A DNA stretch of 64,000 nt from Pseudobutyrivibrio ruminis CF1b. GTDB taxonomy: Bacteria > Bacillota > Clostridia > Lachnospirales > Lachnospiraceae. The notes under the pieces were generated by a model. It did not search any database. It worked only from the letters and a program-made list of their open reading frames with translations, and was not told the origin of the DNA. The stretch spans positions 84,182 to 148,181 of the forward strand of contig NZ_KE384121.1 in the NCBI RefSeq assembly GCF_000424005.1. Reading direction: 5' to 3'. This document shows, in pieces, positions 53,723 to 62,165 of this stretch. The translations under genes were made by a program, and so were the position numbers. Each line of letters opens with the position of its first letter. The stretch's first letter is position 1.

Positions 53723-54598
53723 TCAATCTAAATTACCATATTTTTGTATGTACTTCATAACAACCATCGTTATTATCAAAACTATAAATATTGATATAGA
53801 TAAAACACCTATTGATTGCAATGCATCTTCATAAGTTACTAATGAACCCATCCATTCTCTATAAGAAATACATAAAAATACATTAGCTACGCTTACAAAG
53901 ACTGCCGAAGCAGATACTTTTTTCATATGTTTTAATTTATACCATTCATATTCAAATAATCCTATACTAGCTAATGTAATACTGCCCAATATTTTTGAAA
54001 GAAGCGGTCCATAATTCTCAGGTGCAACATAAACAGCTAGCAAATCTAAATAATAAATTGCTCCAATCATGATAACTACACTCACTACGAATAATAACAA
54101 TGTAATTAGACTAATGATTCTATACTGATTATCTCTTTTATCCTCACACACCAGACTTTTTCTAGTGGTACTTCCAATCAATATCAAATTGCAAATCACT
54201 AGGAACACAATATCATACTTAAAATTCCAACTGTAGCCCTTTCCTGAAACAAAAGCAAAATAAAACCGTATTAAAATAATAATTAAGATTATTATATTTG
54301 AAATTATATCTATTTTTCTTCTGACCGAATCTCTTGCCTGTATTTTGACTATCCTTAATAACTCTGAAAGTGCTTCTTCTTTATCCTCAGAAGATTCTCC
54401 ACTAACAAGCTTTTCGATACTGATATCAAGACAATTAGATAAATCTTCTAGAATCCCTACATCCGGAAAACTATCACCGTTTTCCCAGCGTGATATCGCT
54501 TTATTTGATACCCCTAAAATATCCCCTAATTCTGTTTGCGTATATCCCTTTTGAAGACGTGCACTCTTTATAAGTAAACCTGTCTTTTCCTTATCCAT
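53723..54598 (-). CDS. XRE regulator fused to a multi-pass membrane domain
   Basis: 291 residues. An XRE HTH fills residues 5-60 (YTQTELGDILGVSNKAISRW, typical of this class) with GDSFPDVGILEDLSNCLDIS after it. A linker leads to about six membrane helices (near 98, 128, 165, 205, 235, 265). The layout suggests a membrane-tethered sensor-repressor. AGGAGG precedes the ATG. Two dyads 21 bp apart upstream, and one downstream, share TGTCACC half-sites, suggesting autoregulation. The ligand is unknown. Confidence 0.82.
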   Translation of the reverse strand: MDKEKTGLLIKSARLQKGYTQTELGDILGVSNKAISRWENGDSFPDVGILEDLSNCLDISIEKLVSGESSEDKEEALSELLRIVKIQARDSVRRKIDIISNIIILIIILIRFYFAFVSGKGYSWNFKYDIVFLVICNLILIGSTTRKSLVCEDKRDNQYRIISLITLLLFVVSVVIMIGAIYYLDLLAVYVAPENYGPLLSKILGSITLASIGLFEYEWYKLKHMKKVSASAVFVSVANVFLCISYREWMGSLVTYEDALQSIGVLSISIFIVLIITMVVMKYIQKYGNLD

Positions 54599-54679
54599 GG
54601 ATATCTCCTCCTAAAACAAGAATGCAACATAAGTCCAATTTATGCAATCTATTTTAACGAGAATAATATAAATTGAGTC

Positions 54680-54717
54680 GGTGACATTTTGACACCAACT
54701 GGAGACAACTTGTCACC
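54680..54717. promoter_or_regulatory. Tandem operator dyads upstream of the XRE-membrane gene
   Basis: GGTGACA-TTT-TGACACC (54680-54696) and GGAGACAAC-TTGTCACC (54701-54717) have centres 21 bp apart, two helical turns, and overlap or adjoin the likely -35 region. Confidence 0.6.
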
Positions 54718-54774
54718 AATAGATAATCTTACTATAGATACATACAATAACAAAAAAAGCCTTCATATCGAAGA

Positions 54775-55002
54775 CTATTTTTCAAACAACTCTGGTTCTG
54801 ATTCTTTTAATATATCCGCAAGTACCTTGTAGTCTAGATACTGCATTCCTTCCTTGCCTTGATTTATTTTATTTGAAAGCTTACTACCATAATAGATAGC
54901 CATTGCTTTCTCTAGAGAAACATTGTTTTCTTTTGCTATATAAGAAATCAATCTCTCTTCCAAACTTTCCTGGTATACCTGTTCTAATACTTTATCGTCC
55001 AT
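54775..55002 (-). CDS. Small acidic helical protein of the DUF3990 module
   Basis: 75 residues, no family recognised with certainty. It is helical with ERLISYIAKENNVSLEKAMA and ends LADILKESEPELFEK. It starts two bases after the DUF3990 gene, in a position where a third module member is often seen. It may be an immunity or antitoxin component. A plain hypothetical protein is equally safe. Confidence 0.65.
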   Translation of the reverse strand: MDDKVLEQVYQESLEERLISYIAKENNVSLEKAMAIYYGSKLSNKINQGKEGMQYLDYKVLADILKESEPELFEK

Positions 55003-55004
55003 TA

Positions 55005-55484
55005 TTAAACCTCATATGAAGATGTATAAGTCAAAAGATTATCTATAGCTTTTTGTGATATAAAAGCTATCTGGTCATAAGTTTCATATACCTTGATTTC
55101 TTTCAAAGCTCTATCTCTATCCCAGATGCCTTGATGATACATATCTACAACTCTAAAAACCTTATCATCAGCTACTTTTCCAATGATGATATCATATTGT
55201 TTGTATTCTTCATTTCCATCTCTACATGAGCATACAAAATCTATCCACTCTATCAAATCATCAGGAAATGTTTTTACCTTAAAGGAATCATAATCAGCTT
55301 TCAGTTCGTAACAGTTAACTATAGACACATCCTTATTAAAGATATCAGCCTTTCTTCTAGCCCATTTTTCAGCCTGTTCCTTAACTGTAGTAATATAAAA
55401 ACCTTTACCAAAATCTAATGGTCTATATGAGTGATTAATATCTGGCTTCTTAATTACATCAATTCCGCCATGGTAAACAATCAT
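55005..55484 (-). CDS. DUF3990 protein (ADP-ribosyltransferase-like fold)
   Basis: 159 residues. The start MIVYHGGID and the later DFGKGFYITTVKEQAEKWA match DUF3990, which I recall as related to ADP-ribosyltransferase toxins (YHG and GFY-T motif positions). It overlaps the DUF3791 gene by four bases (ATGA). It is a predicted toxin or effector of a three-gene module. The catalytic glutamate is not securely identified. Confidence 0.75.
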   Translation of the reverse strand: MIVYHGGIDVIKKPDINHSYRPLDFGKGFYITTVKEQAEKWARRKADIFNKDVSIVNCYELKADYDSFKVKTFPDDLIEWIDFVCSCRDGNEEYKQYDIIIGKVADDKVFRVVDMYHQGIWDRDRALKEIKVYETYDQIAFISQKAIDNLLTYTSSYEV

Positions 55485-55696
55485 ATTTTAACACCTCTTG
55501 CATTTAAATAATCTGTAATGTCATCAATAACATAGGACGTGCTTTGAGTATGAATTATATCAAAATGCTTAACTAAATAATTATTTATACAATCAACACT
55601 ACTAAGCATAGTATAAACCTCGGATGGTAGTTTCCCCCACTTATTAGCACAAGCATGAATCATGTAGATTACAAACGAAAAAGATTCTTGATTCAT
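55481..55696 (-). CDS. DUF3791 protein
   Basis: 71 residues: SFVIYMIHACANKWGKLPSE, then SVDCINNYLVKHFDIIHTQS and a C-terminal IDDITDYLNARGV, the usual DUF3791 shape. DUF3791 and DUF3990 genes often occur together. It is first in the module, with AGGAG before its ATG. It may be the antitoxin partner. Confidence 0.75.
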   Translation of the reverse strand: MNQESFSFVIYMIHACANKWGKLPSEVYTMLSSVDCINNYLVKHFDIIHTQSTSYVIDDITDYLNARGVKI

Positions 55697-55756
55697 CTAT
55701 TTAATCTCCTTTGTTAAATTAACTCCTACATAAATAATATAACAGATTCCTACATA

Positions 55757-55790
55757 AAAGAAAAAGCCTTCAGACATAAGTCTGAAGGCT
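55757..55790 (-). terminator. Terminator of the tRNA operon
   Basis: AGCCTTCAGAC-TTAT-GTCTGAAGGCT followed by TTTTTC on the minus strand, just past tRNA-Lys(TTT). Confidence 0.88.
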
Positions 55791-55798
55791 TCATTTGC

Positions 55799-55871
55799 TG
55801 AGGCTGAGGAGGCTCGAACTCCCGACAACCTGATTAAAAGTCAGGTGCTCTACCAACTGAGCTACAACCCC
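55799..55871 (-). tRNA. tRNA-Lys (anticodon TTT)
   Basis: 73 nt. Acceptor GGGGTTG/CAGCCTC with two G-U pairs, discriminator A; anticodon loop CTTTTAA between CTGA and TCAG. Last tRNA of the operon. Confidence 0.95.
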
Positions 55872-55922
55872 ATATTAAATTAGTTGCGATATTTCCTAAA
55901 AGAAAAAGGCATAGATCCGAAA

Positions 55923-55994
55923 CTGGGCTAGCTGGATTCGAACCAGCGAATGCCAGAATCAAAATCTGGTGCCTTACCGCTTGGCGATAGCCCA
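55923..55994 (-). tRNA. tRNA-Gln (anticodon TTG)
   Basis: 72 nt. Acceptor TGGGCTA/TAGCCCA, discriminator G; anticodon loop TTTTGAT. T arm GCTGGTTCGAATCCAGC. Confidence 0.95.
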
Positions 55995-56021
55995 ACGTGT
56001 ATTGAGTTGCTACCGCAACAG

Positions 56022-56096
56022 GGTGGGTAGAGGGGTTCGAACCCTCGACCTTCGGAACCACAATCCGACGCGCTAACCAGCTGTGCCACACCCACC
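56022..56096 (-). tRNA. tRNA-His (anticodon GTG)
   Basis: About 75 nt including the extra 5' G paired with C73. Anticodon loop TTGTGGT between CGGA and TCCG. T arm GAGGGTTCGAACCCCTC. Confidence 0.95.
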
Positions 56097-56122
56097 ATAC
56101 TGATAAAATTAAACCGTATAAA

Positions 56123-56196
<74 letters not shown>

Positions 56197-56222
56197 ATAT
56201 TGATAAATCTTAGAAAGTAAAA

Positions 56223-56293
56223 AGCGGGTGATGGGAATCGAACCCACGTATTCAGCTTGGAAGGCTGATGTTCTACCATTGAACCACACCCGC
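56223..56293 (-). tRNA. tRNA-Gly (anticodon TCC)
   Basis: 71 nt. Acceptor GCGGGTG/CACCCGC, discriminator T; anticodon loop CTTCCAA between CAGC and GCTG. Confidence 0.95.
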
Positions 56294-56313
56294 ATGCTTT
56301 ATTAATTTCTAAG

Positions 56314-56388
56314 TCGGGGTGACAGGATTCGAACCTGCGACCCCCTGGTCCCAAACCAGGTGCTCTAGCCAAACTGAGCCACACCCCG
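56314..56388 (-). tRNA. tRNA-Pro (anticodon TGG)
   Basis: 75 nt. Acceptor CGGGGTG/CACCCCG, discriminator A; anticodon loop TTTGGGA between CCTGG and CCAGG. First tRNA of the six-gene operon. Confidence 0.95.
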
Positions 56389-56438
56389 ATAAGTGATGCC
56401 CGCGAGAACCATGCGTATCTCTCTCGCGAACAAAAAGA

Positions 56439-56467
56439 AGTATATAGGAGAATAGCGTTAATGTCAA
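56439..56467 (-). promoter_or_regulatory. Promoter of the six-tRNA operon
   Basis: Minus-strand TTGACA (56462-56467), 17 bases, TATACT (56439-56444). A CGCGAGA/TCTCGCG leader hairpin (about 56402-56428) lies between it and tRNA-Pro. Confidence 0.88.
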
Positions 56468-56557
56468 CAACTTTTTTTAAATTTAATTGTTAGATTTTAA
56501 CCTAAAGTTTCTGAAATTCCGACAACTTCTTTTTGTAGTGAGACTGATACCTCCAGG

Positions 56558-56914
56558 CTATTCTAAGATATGACTCAGGCCCTGAGCGATAATCGTTACC
56601 ACATGTTCATCTGCAAGGCTGTAGTAGATCTGCTTGCCTTCGCGGCGGCTCTTTACAAGTTTATTAGTACGGAGAATCTGAAGCTGGTGTGATACTGCAG
56701 ACTGAGTCATACCAAGGCTCTCTGAAATATCACATACGCAAAGCTCTGCCTCAAATAAAGCAACAAGAATTCTCACTCTTGTGCTATCTCCGAATACTTT
56801 AAAAAGCTCTGCTAAATCATATAGAGCATCCTCATCTGGCAATTCTGTTAAAACCTTATCTACTAAATTTTTATGAACACAGTGCTCTTCACAACACTCT
56901 ACATGTTTTCCCAT
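56558..56914 (-). CDS. ArsR/SmtB-family metal-sensing repressor
   Basis: 118 residues from MGKHVECCEEHCVHK at 56914 (GGAG seven bases upstream). The winged helix includes FKVFGDSTRVRILVALFEAE, ELCVCDIS and SESLGMTQSAVSHQL. The DEHVVTIIAQGLSH segment gives the D-x-H-x10-H alpha-5 zinc site, and the N-terminal cysteine cluster and CVC could form an alpha-3N site for cadmium or lead. It is last gene of the efflux operon. An operator-like dyad lies at 59121. Confidence 0.92.
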   Translation of the reverse strand: MGKHVECCEEHCVHKNLVDKVLTELPDEDALYDLAELFKVFGDSTRVRILVALFEAELCVCDISESLGMTQSAVSHQLQILRTNKLVKSRREGKQIYYSLADEHVVTIIAQGLSHILE

Positions 56915-56993
56915 ATCTATACTCCATTTCAATTATATTCTTGTGGACTTTTTTAGTTGCCCACAAGAAATCATATTAATACTATATCACAGT

Positions 56994-58859
56994 TTACTTT
57001 ACTCTTAACGCTCTAATTGCATTTAAAACTGCAATAACCATAACACCTACATCTGCGAAAATCGCAAACCACATATTAGCGATTCCGAAAGCACCAAGAA
57101 TAAGACAACCCACCTTGATTCCAATTGCAAAATAAATATTCTCGTAAACTATTCTCATACACTTACGTGCAATTCCTATAGCCTTTGCTATCTTCTTAGG
57201 GTCATCATCCATAAGAACGATGTCAGCTGCCTCTATCGCTGCGTCAGAGCCTAATGCACCCATGGCAACACCTATATCTGCTCTTGATAATACTGGAGCA
57301 TCATTGATGCCGTCTCCAACGAAAATAAGCTGTTCCTTAGGCTGCTTATATTCTAACAACTCTTCCACCTTTGTGACCTTATCAGCTGGAAGAAGCTCTG
57401 AATATACCTGATCAAGTCCTAAATCAGCAGCAACTATATCTGCAACCTGCTTACTGTCACCAGTAAGCATAACAGTCTTCTTAACTCCTGCTTTCTTTAA
57501 TGCCTTCACCGCTTCCTTAGAAGTAGCCTTAAGCTTATCAGAAATGAGTATGTATCCCTTATACTGACCATCGATAGCCACATGGATTACAGTGCCTGGC
57601 TCATTTACGTTATCAATAGAAAGTCCCAGGGATGTCATAAGCTTTTCATTACCAGCAGCCACCTCTGTACCGTCTACATTAGCCTTAATTCCAGCTCCTG
57701 CCACTTCCTGTACATCAACAACCTTAGATGAGTCTATAGGTTTACCATAGGCCTCTTTAAGGCTCTTGGAAATAGGGTGATTAGAGAAAACCTCAGCCAT
57801 TGCAGTCTTCTCTAAAAGCTCTTCCTCTGAAATGTCAAACGGAACAATCTTCGTAACCTGAAATACACCTTCTGTAAGTGTACCAGTTTTATCCATTACA
57901 ACATATTTTGCTCGTGATAATAAATCTAAATAATTAGAACCCTTAACCAAAACACCTGCATGGCTGGCGCCACCAATTCCTGCAAAGAATGTGAGTGGAA
58001 TACTGATAACAAGGGCACATGGACAGCTGATTACAAGGAATGTAAGAGCTCTGTAAATCCACTGTGTCCAAAGTGGATCCATACCGATAATAAGTCTTAC
58101 CACTGGTGGTATAACTGCAAGTGCCAATGCTGAGTAACAAACCACTGGTGTGTAAACTCTGGCAAATCTTGAAATGAAATTCTCCGGCTTAGATTTCTTT
58201 GATGAAGCATTCTCCACCAAATCCAAAATCTTAGAAGCTGTAGACTCACCAAATTCCTTTGTAGTGCGGATTGTAAGTACACCTGACATGTTGATACAGC
58301 CAGATATTACCTCGTCTCCTACCTTAGCACTTCTAGGTACACTCTCACCTGTAAGAGCTGCTGTATCGAGACTGGCAGAACCATCGATAACCACACCATC
58401 AATAGGTATCTTCTCGCCGGGCTGAACCACTATCTCGCTTCCAATTTCAACCTCATCAGGATCAACCTGAACAAGCTCACCATTCTGCTTAAGATTAGCA
58501 TAATCAGGTCTGATATCCATAAGGGCTGAAATATTCCTACGGCTCTTTCCGATGGCATATGACTGAAACAGCTCACCAATCTGATAGAACAACATAACTG
58601 CGACGCCCTCTGTGTACTCGCCAAGTGCCATAGCACCAATGGTGGCCACTGCCATAAGGAAGTTTTCATCAAAGACCTGCTTATTCTTAATTCCCTTAAA
58701 TGCCTTTTGTAATATGTCATAACCTATTACGAAATATGGAACCAAAAACAGGGCAAATCTGATGATGCTGCCCTCTTCCAGTGGAAGAACCAGCAACACT
58801 CCCATCAGCACCGCTGCAATTATTATTCTATATAAAACCTTCTTCTGCTTCTTAGTCAT
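56994..58859 (-). CDS. P1B-type heavy-metal ATPase (Zn/Cd class)
   Basis: 621 residues with about eight membrane helices. SCPCAL is the metal-binding CPC, VMDKTGTLTEG the phosphorylation site, TGES the actuator loop, NHPISKSL the HP motif and GDGINDAPVL the hinge. Class-specific late helices with a K/D pattern (GIKVGCLILGAFG, ADVGVMVIAVLNA) fit the ZntA/CadA group. It lacks the usual N-terminal HMA domain, which is encoded by the separate gene just upstream. It should export zinc or cadmium. Confidence 0.95.
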   Translation of the reverse strand: MTKKQKKVLYRIIIAAVLMGVLLVLPLEEGSIIRFALFLVPYFVIGYDILQKAFKGIKNKQVFDENFLMAVATIGAMALGEYTEGVAVMLFYQIGELFQSYAIGKSRRNISALMDIRPDYANLKQNGELVQVDPDEVEIGSEIVVQPGEKIPIDGVVIDGSASLDTAALTGESVPRSAKVGDEVISGCINMSGVLTIRTTKEFGESTASKILDLVENASSKKSKPENFISRFARVYTPVVCYSALALAVIPPVVRLIIGMDPLWTQWIYRALTFLVISCPCALVISIPLTFFAGIGGASHAGVLVKGSNYLDLLSRAKYVVMDKTGTLTEGVFQVTKIVPFDISEEELLEKTAMAEVFSNHPISKSLKEAYGKPIDSSKVVDVQEVAGAGIKANVDGTEVAAGNEKLMTSLGLSIDNVNEPGTVIHVAIDGQYKGYILISDKLKATSKEAVKALKKAGVKKTVMLTGDSKQVADIVAADLGLDQVYSELLPADKVTKVEELLEYKQPKEQLIFVGDGINDAPVLSRADIGVAMGALGSDAAIEAADIVLMDDDPKKIAKAIGIARKCMRIVYENIYFAIGIKVGCLILGAFGIANMWFAIFADVGVMVIAVLNAIRALRVK

Positions 58860-58874
58860 GCCATCACCTACTTC

Positions 58875-59093
58875 TTAAAGATATATCTCACAGTCGTCCT
58901 CAACCTTTTTACAATTCTTAAGAACCTCATCCATTACAGCCTTTACATCTGCGCCTTCCTCGAACTCTACGCTCATCTTAAGAGCCATAAAGTTTACAGA
59001 TGCATCTGCAACACCTGCAGTATCCTTAGCTGCCTGCTCCATTTTATTTGCACAGTTTGCGCAATCAACTTCAATCTTATAAGTCTTCTTCAT
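58875..59093 (-). CDS. Stand-alone heavy-metal-associated (HMA) domain protein
   Basis: 72 residues from MKKTYKIEVDCANCANKMEQ at 59093, nine bases after AGGAGG. C-x-x-C binds metal, and the ferredoxin-like fold spans the whole protein; an acidic CEIYL tail may add a ligand. It precedes the ATPase by 15 bases and probably delivers metal to it or supplies its missing N-terminal domain. The first gene of the operon. Confidence 0.92.
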   Translation of the reverse strand: MKKTYKIEVDCANCANKMEQAAKDTAGVADASVNFMALKMSVEFEEGADVKAVMDEVLKNCKKVEDDCEIYL

Positions 59094-59120
59094 TTTATAT
59101 TTCCTCCTCGCTTGAACATT

Positions 59121-59134
59121 TGAATGATTGTTCA
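59121..59134. promoter_or_regulatory. ArsR/SmtB-type operator
   Basis: TGAATGATTGTTCA, with flanking ATT/ATATG extensions, matches the TGAAxxxxxxTTCA operator core of the zinc-sensing ArsR family. It lies 28 bases before the HMA gene. A nearby AACCCCATT/AATGGGGTT hairpin (59152-59183) likely terminates the SGNH gene. Confidence 0.65.
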
Positions 59135-59194
59135 TATGTTGATATAAATATAACCCCATTAACATCATCTGTCAATGGGGTTCATAATTTTTTC

Positions 59195-59932
59195 TTATTT
59201 TTTATTTTCTTCCTTAACTGCTTTCTTTATGAAATCATATACAGTGTCAGAAATCAAATCATAGCCTGCTGCTGTAAAATGAATTCCATCAGTATATAAT
59301 TTCTCTTTACCGACTGTTACTGCATTTAAATCTATTAGATTTACACCTGTCTCCTCTGCCACAGAAGAAATAATATCTCCAAGCTCACCGTTTACAATAT
59401 CGTTTTGAACACTATATTCCGCCTGAATATTATTATCTATTGGGAAGCAATAAGGACTTCTCATCAAATAAACTACCGGCTTAGAATCAAGGTTCTGATA
59501 GCTTTTTACCAGATTTAAAAGTCCCTCTCTGTAGTCCTCCTGATTCCAGTTAAAAGTCTTTGTGTCATTTGTGCCAAGCATCAAAATAACAATATCCGGA
59601 TTAGATTTTAATGATTCCTTATACTGCTCCGACTCCACGTATGGCAAATCACCACTTGCTGATGCTGTAGCATTTCTAAGGCCATAATTTGATACAAGAT
59701 AACCTGTTCCAAGCTTAGTCTGAAGCTGTGAAGGATAAGAATCTATTTCTCTAGTCTTTAAAACACCACTGCCGTAAGTAAGGCTGTCACCAACACAGGT
59801 GATACGAACTCTGGTGTCTTTGCCTCCAAACATTCCTGAATTAAAAAGCACAACAAAAAGCAAAACTATCGCAACTAGTAATACAACCATCTTTCTCTGA
59901 AATAAGCCTCTCACAATTCTTCTAATGTCCAT
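59195..59932 (-). CDS. Membrane-anchored SGNH/GDSL hydrolase
   Basis: 245 residues. One N-terminal membrane helix (MVVLLVAIVLLFVVLF, about 15-32) exposes the catalytic domain outside. Blocks are GDSLTYGSG (nucleophile serine), NYGLRNATASASG, LGTNDTKTF and DGIHFTAAGYD (Asp-His). Likely an esterase, for example acting on acetylated polysaccharide; the substrate is unknown. It lies 23 bases after thiN. Confidence 0.9.
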   Translation of the reverse strand: MDIRRIVRGLFQRKMVVLLVAIVLLFVVLFNSGMFGGKDTRVRITCVGDSLTYGSGVLKTREIDSYPSQLQTKLGTGYLVSNYGLRNATASASGDLPYVESEQYKESLKSNPDIVILMLGTNDTKTFNWNQEDYREGLLNLVKSYQNLDSKPVVYLMRSPYCFPIDNNIQAEYSVQNDIVNGELGDIISSVAEETGVNLIDLNAVTVGKEKLYTDGIHFTAAGYDLISDTVYDFIKKAVKEENKK

Positions 59933-59955
59933 GACATCTACCGTAAGCCAATGTA

Positions 59956-60618
59956 TTAGTCTACTGACTCAATTACAATCAGCGTCCCCTCTTCTATAGT
60001 TATGACTCCCTCATCTTCAGCAAGCTCGTTGCTGACAGTAAGTGTACTAAAGCCCTGTATTTCGCCATCCTTTACAGGGTATTTGAAACCTGTCATATTC
60101 AGGCCCTTTACTGGTCCCATATACGGAAATACGGAAATGTATTTTCCAAACTGGTAATCCTTTTCCACCACGTAGGTTTCACCAGGCTGAATCATCTGAA
60201 TAGAATTGTGTGAATCCATCATTGTAACCATTCTGCCTGCCTTAAGGCCCTTGCCCACAAGGCTAATATTTCCCAACACATGATCCAGACGGGTACCTGT
60301 GGCTCCAAGAAGGAAAATCTCATCATCTTCTGAAGTCTTTTCTATGGCAAGATCAAGGGCGGCCTCTGTGTCAGTGTCGTCCTTAACAGGATTAAGGGTA
60401 ATCACCTGCACACCTGCTGCCGTGGCTCTGGAACTAACGTCCCCTTTAGCAGAATCAAAATCTCCTATCAACACATCAGGTTTTACTCCCATGCGCTCAC
60501 ATGCCTCGTACCCTTTGTCACAAGCAATCAAAAATAAGGAGGACTCATCTAAATCCTCAATGAATCCTCCTGTAAACTTTTCATCAATATTGCCACCTGC
60601 AATTATAACTACTATCAC
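59956..60618 (-). CDS. thiN: Thiamine diphosphokinase
   Basis: 220 residues. ACDKGYEACERMGVKPDVLI and GDFDSAKGD form the catalytic aspartate region, KDDTDTEAALDLA and LLGATGTRLDHVLGN follow, and the C-terminal beta domain binds thiamine. It transfers pyrophosphate from ATP to thiamine. It overlaps rpe by four bases in the conserved kinase-rsgA-rpe-thiN cluster. Confidence 0.95.
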   Translation of the reverse strand: MIVVIIAGGNIDEKFTGGFIEDLDESSLFLIACDKGYEACERMGVKPDVLIGDFDSAKGDVSSRATAAGVQVITLNPVKDDTDTEAALDLAIEKTSEDDEIFLLGATGTRLDHVLGNISLVGKGLKAGRMVTMMDSHNSIQMIQPGETYVVEKDYQFGKYISVFPYMGPVKGLNMTGFKYPVKDGEIQGFSTLTVSNELAEDEGVITIEEGTLIVIESVD

Positions 60619-61268
60619 TGCATTTTCTCCAATAATTTTTCAGCGTTAGCTTTCACGTCGCCGTTAAATACAGCTGAGCCAGCAACAATAATATTAGCTC
60701 CAGCTTCTAATACATCCTCGATTGTGTCCTCGTTAATACCGCCGTCCACTTCGATATCAATCTTTAACTTTCTCTGGCGAGCCATAACGGAAAGTTCTCT
60801 AACCTTATCAATAGTGTAAGGAATAAGGCTCTGTCCACCAAAGCCTGGATTAACAGTCATGATAAGAACCATATCCACCTTTTCAAGGACATGCATAATC
60901 TGCGAAATTGGTGTGGCTGGATTGATAGCAACGCCTGCCATAACCCCTGATTTTTTAATTAAATCGATTGTAGCATCAAGATGCTTACATGCCTCAGCAT
61001 GAACTGTTATAATATCGGCTCCTGCATCTACAAAGTCCTTAATGTAGCGTTCAGGATCCACAATCATAAGATGTACATCAAAAAGTCTGTCTGTATATTT
61101 ACGAATGGTACGAAGAACAGGAAGTCCAAAGCTGATGCTAGGAACGAATACACCGTCCATTACATCAAAATGAACATACTGGGCGCCTGCCTCGTCAATA
61201 AGCTCCAATTGCTCCTTAAGTATTCCAAAATCAGCAGATAAAATTGATGGTGCCAGACATTTTTCCAT
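60615..61268 (-). CDS. rpe: Ribulose-phosphate 3-epimerase
   Basis: 217 residues, TIM barrel. LAPSILSADFG, HFDVMDGVFVPSISFG, DVHLMI, MTVNPGFGGQSLIP and IEVDGGINEDT carry the metal and catalytic residues. It interconverts ribulose and xylulose 5-phosphates, linking with the xylB product upstream in the window. It starts nine bases after rsgA. Confidence 0.97.
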   Translation of the reverse strand: MEKCLAPSILSADFGILKEQLELIDEAGAQYVHFDVMDGVFVPSISFGLPVLRTIRKYTDRLFDVHLMIVDPERYIKDFVDAGADIITVHAEACKHLDATIDLIKKSGVMAGVAINPATPISQIMHVLEKVDMVLIMTVNPGFGGQSLIPYTIDKVRELSVMARQRKLKIDIEVDGGINEDTIEDVLEAGANIIVAGSAVFNGDVKANAEKLLEKMQ

Positions 61269-61277
61269 GGTCTTCTC

Positions 61278-62162
61278 CTATCGATATTTATTATTTTGTT
61301 GCTCAACCATTTCAGAGTAAATCTGTAAATAGTTTTCATATCGGCTGGCTGCGATTTCTCCAGATTCCACAGCAGCCTTGACTCCACAATCAGGCTCCTT
61401 GTGATGGGCACAGCCTGTAAATCTACAATTTTCAGCAGGCTCGATAAATTCAGGAAACAGCCTGTATAAATCCACTGGTTCCACCTTTGGGACAAACAAA
61501 GATGAGAACCCTGGAGTGTCCATAATGTATGTGTCATCTCCAAGATATAAAAGCTCTGAATGTCTTGTGGTGTGCTTTCCTCGACCAATCTTCTCGGAAA
61601 CTTCTCCAGTCTCCATAACCTGACCTTCGGTAAGAATATTCACAATGGAACTCTTTCCAACACCGGAAGGGCCAGCCACAGTGGATGTCTTTCCCTTTAA
61701 AATCTCTTTTATAGCATCAATACCTGCCTCTTCTTTGGCAGATGTAAAGATAACTTTGTAGCCAGCAGGCTCGTAGGTCTCACGCATCTGCTGTTGAAAA
61801 CCTTCGTCCGCCAGGTCGTCTTTGTTGAAACAAATGATGATTGGAAGCTCCTGCTCCTCCATCATACATAAAAATCTATCCAAAAGATTGAGATTAGGCT
61901 CAGGGCTTTTAGTAGCAAAAATGAGCAATGCCTGATCTACATTCGCCACGGCAGGTCTGATAAGCTCAGACTTTCTTGGCAGAATGCTGATAACATTGCC
62001 CGTCATTTCCTCTTCTGAAATAACGTCGATTTCCACGTCGTCCCCTACAAGAGGCTTTATTTTGTCTTTTCTGAAGGCGCCCTTGGCCTTGCACTCGTAT
62101 ACACCGGATTCTGCCTGTACGTAGTAGAATCCGGCGATACCTTTAATAATCTTACCTGTCAT
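61278..62162 (-). CDS. rsgA: Ribosome small subunit GTPase A
   Basis: 294 residues. An OB fold at the start is followed by the circularly permuted GTPase: NKDD (G4) precedes GPSGVGKSS (G1) and DTPGF (G3). The C-terminal zinc knuckle is CRFTGCAHHKEPDCGVK. It assists late 30S maturation. It starts three bases after the PASTA kinase gene, the usual Firmicutes order. Confidence 0.97.
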   Translation of the reverse strand: MTGKIIKGIAGFYYVQAESGVYECKAKGAFRKDKIKPLVGDDVEIDVISEEEMTGNVISILPRKSELIRPAVANVDQALLIFATKSPEPNLNLLDRFLCMMEEQELPIIICFNKDDLADEGFQQQMRETYEPAGYKVIFTSAKEEAGIDAIKEILKGKTSTVAGPSGVGKSSIVNILTEGQVMETGEVSEKIGRGKHTTRHSELLYLGDDTYIMDTPGFSSLFVPKVEPVDLYRLFPEFIEPAENCRFTGCAHHKEPDCGVKAAVESGEIAASRYENYLQIYSEMVEQQNNKYR

Positions 62163-62165
62163 AAA

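Noticed and set aside
55799-55871. tRNA-Lys 3' end as an attachment site for the 53-55.7 kb patch
   Set aside because: No direct repeat of the tRNA end was found at the far side of the patch and no integrase is present.
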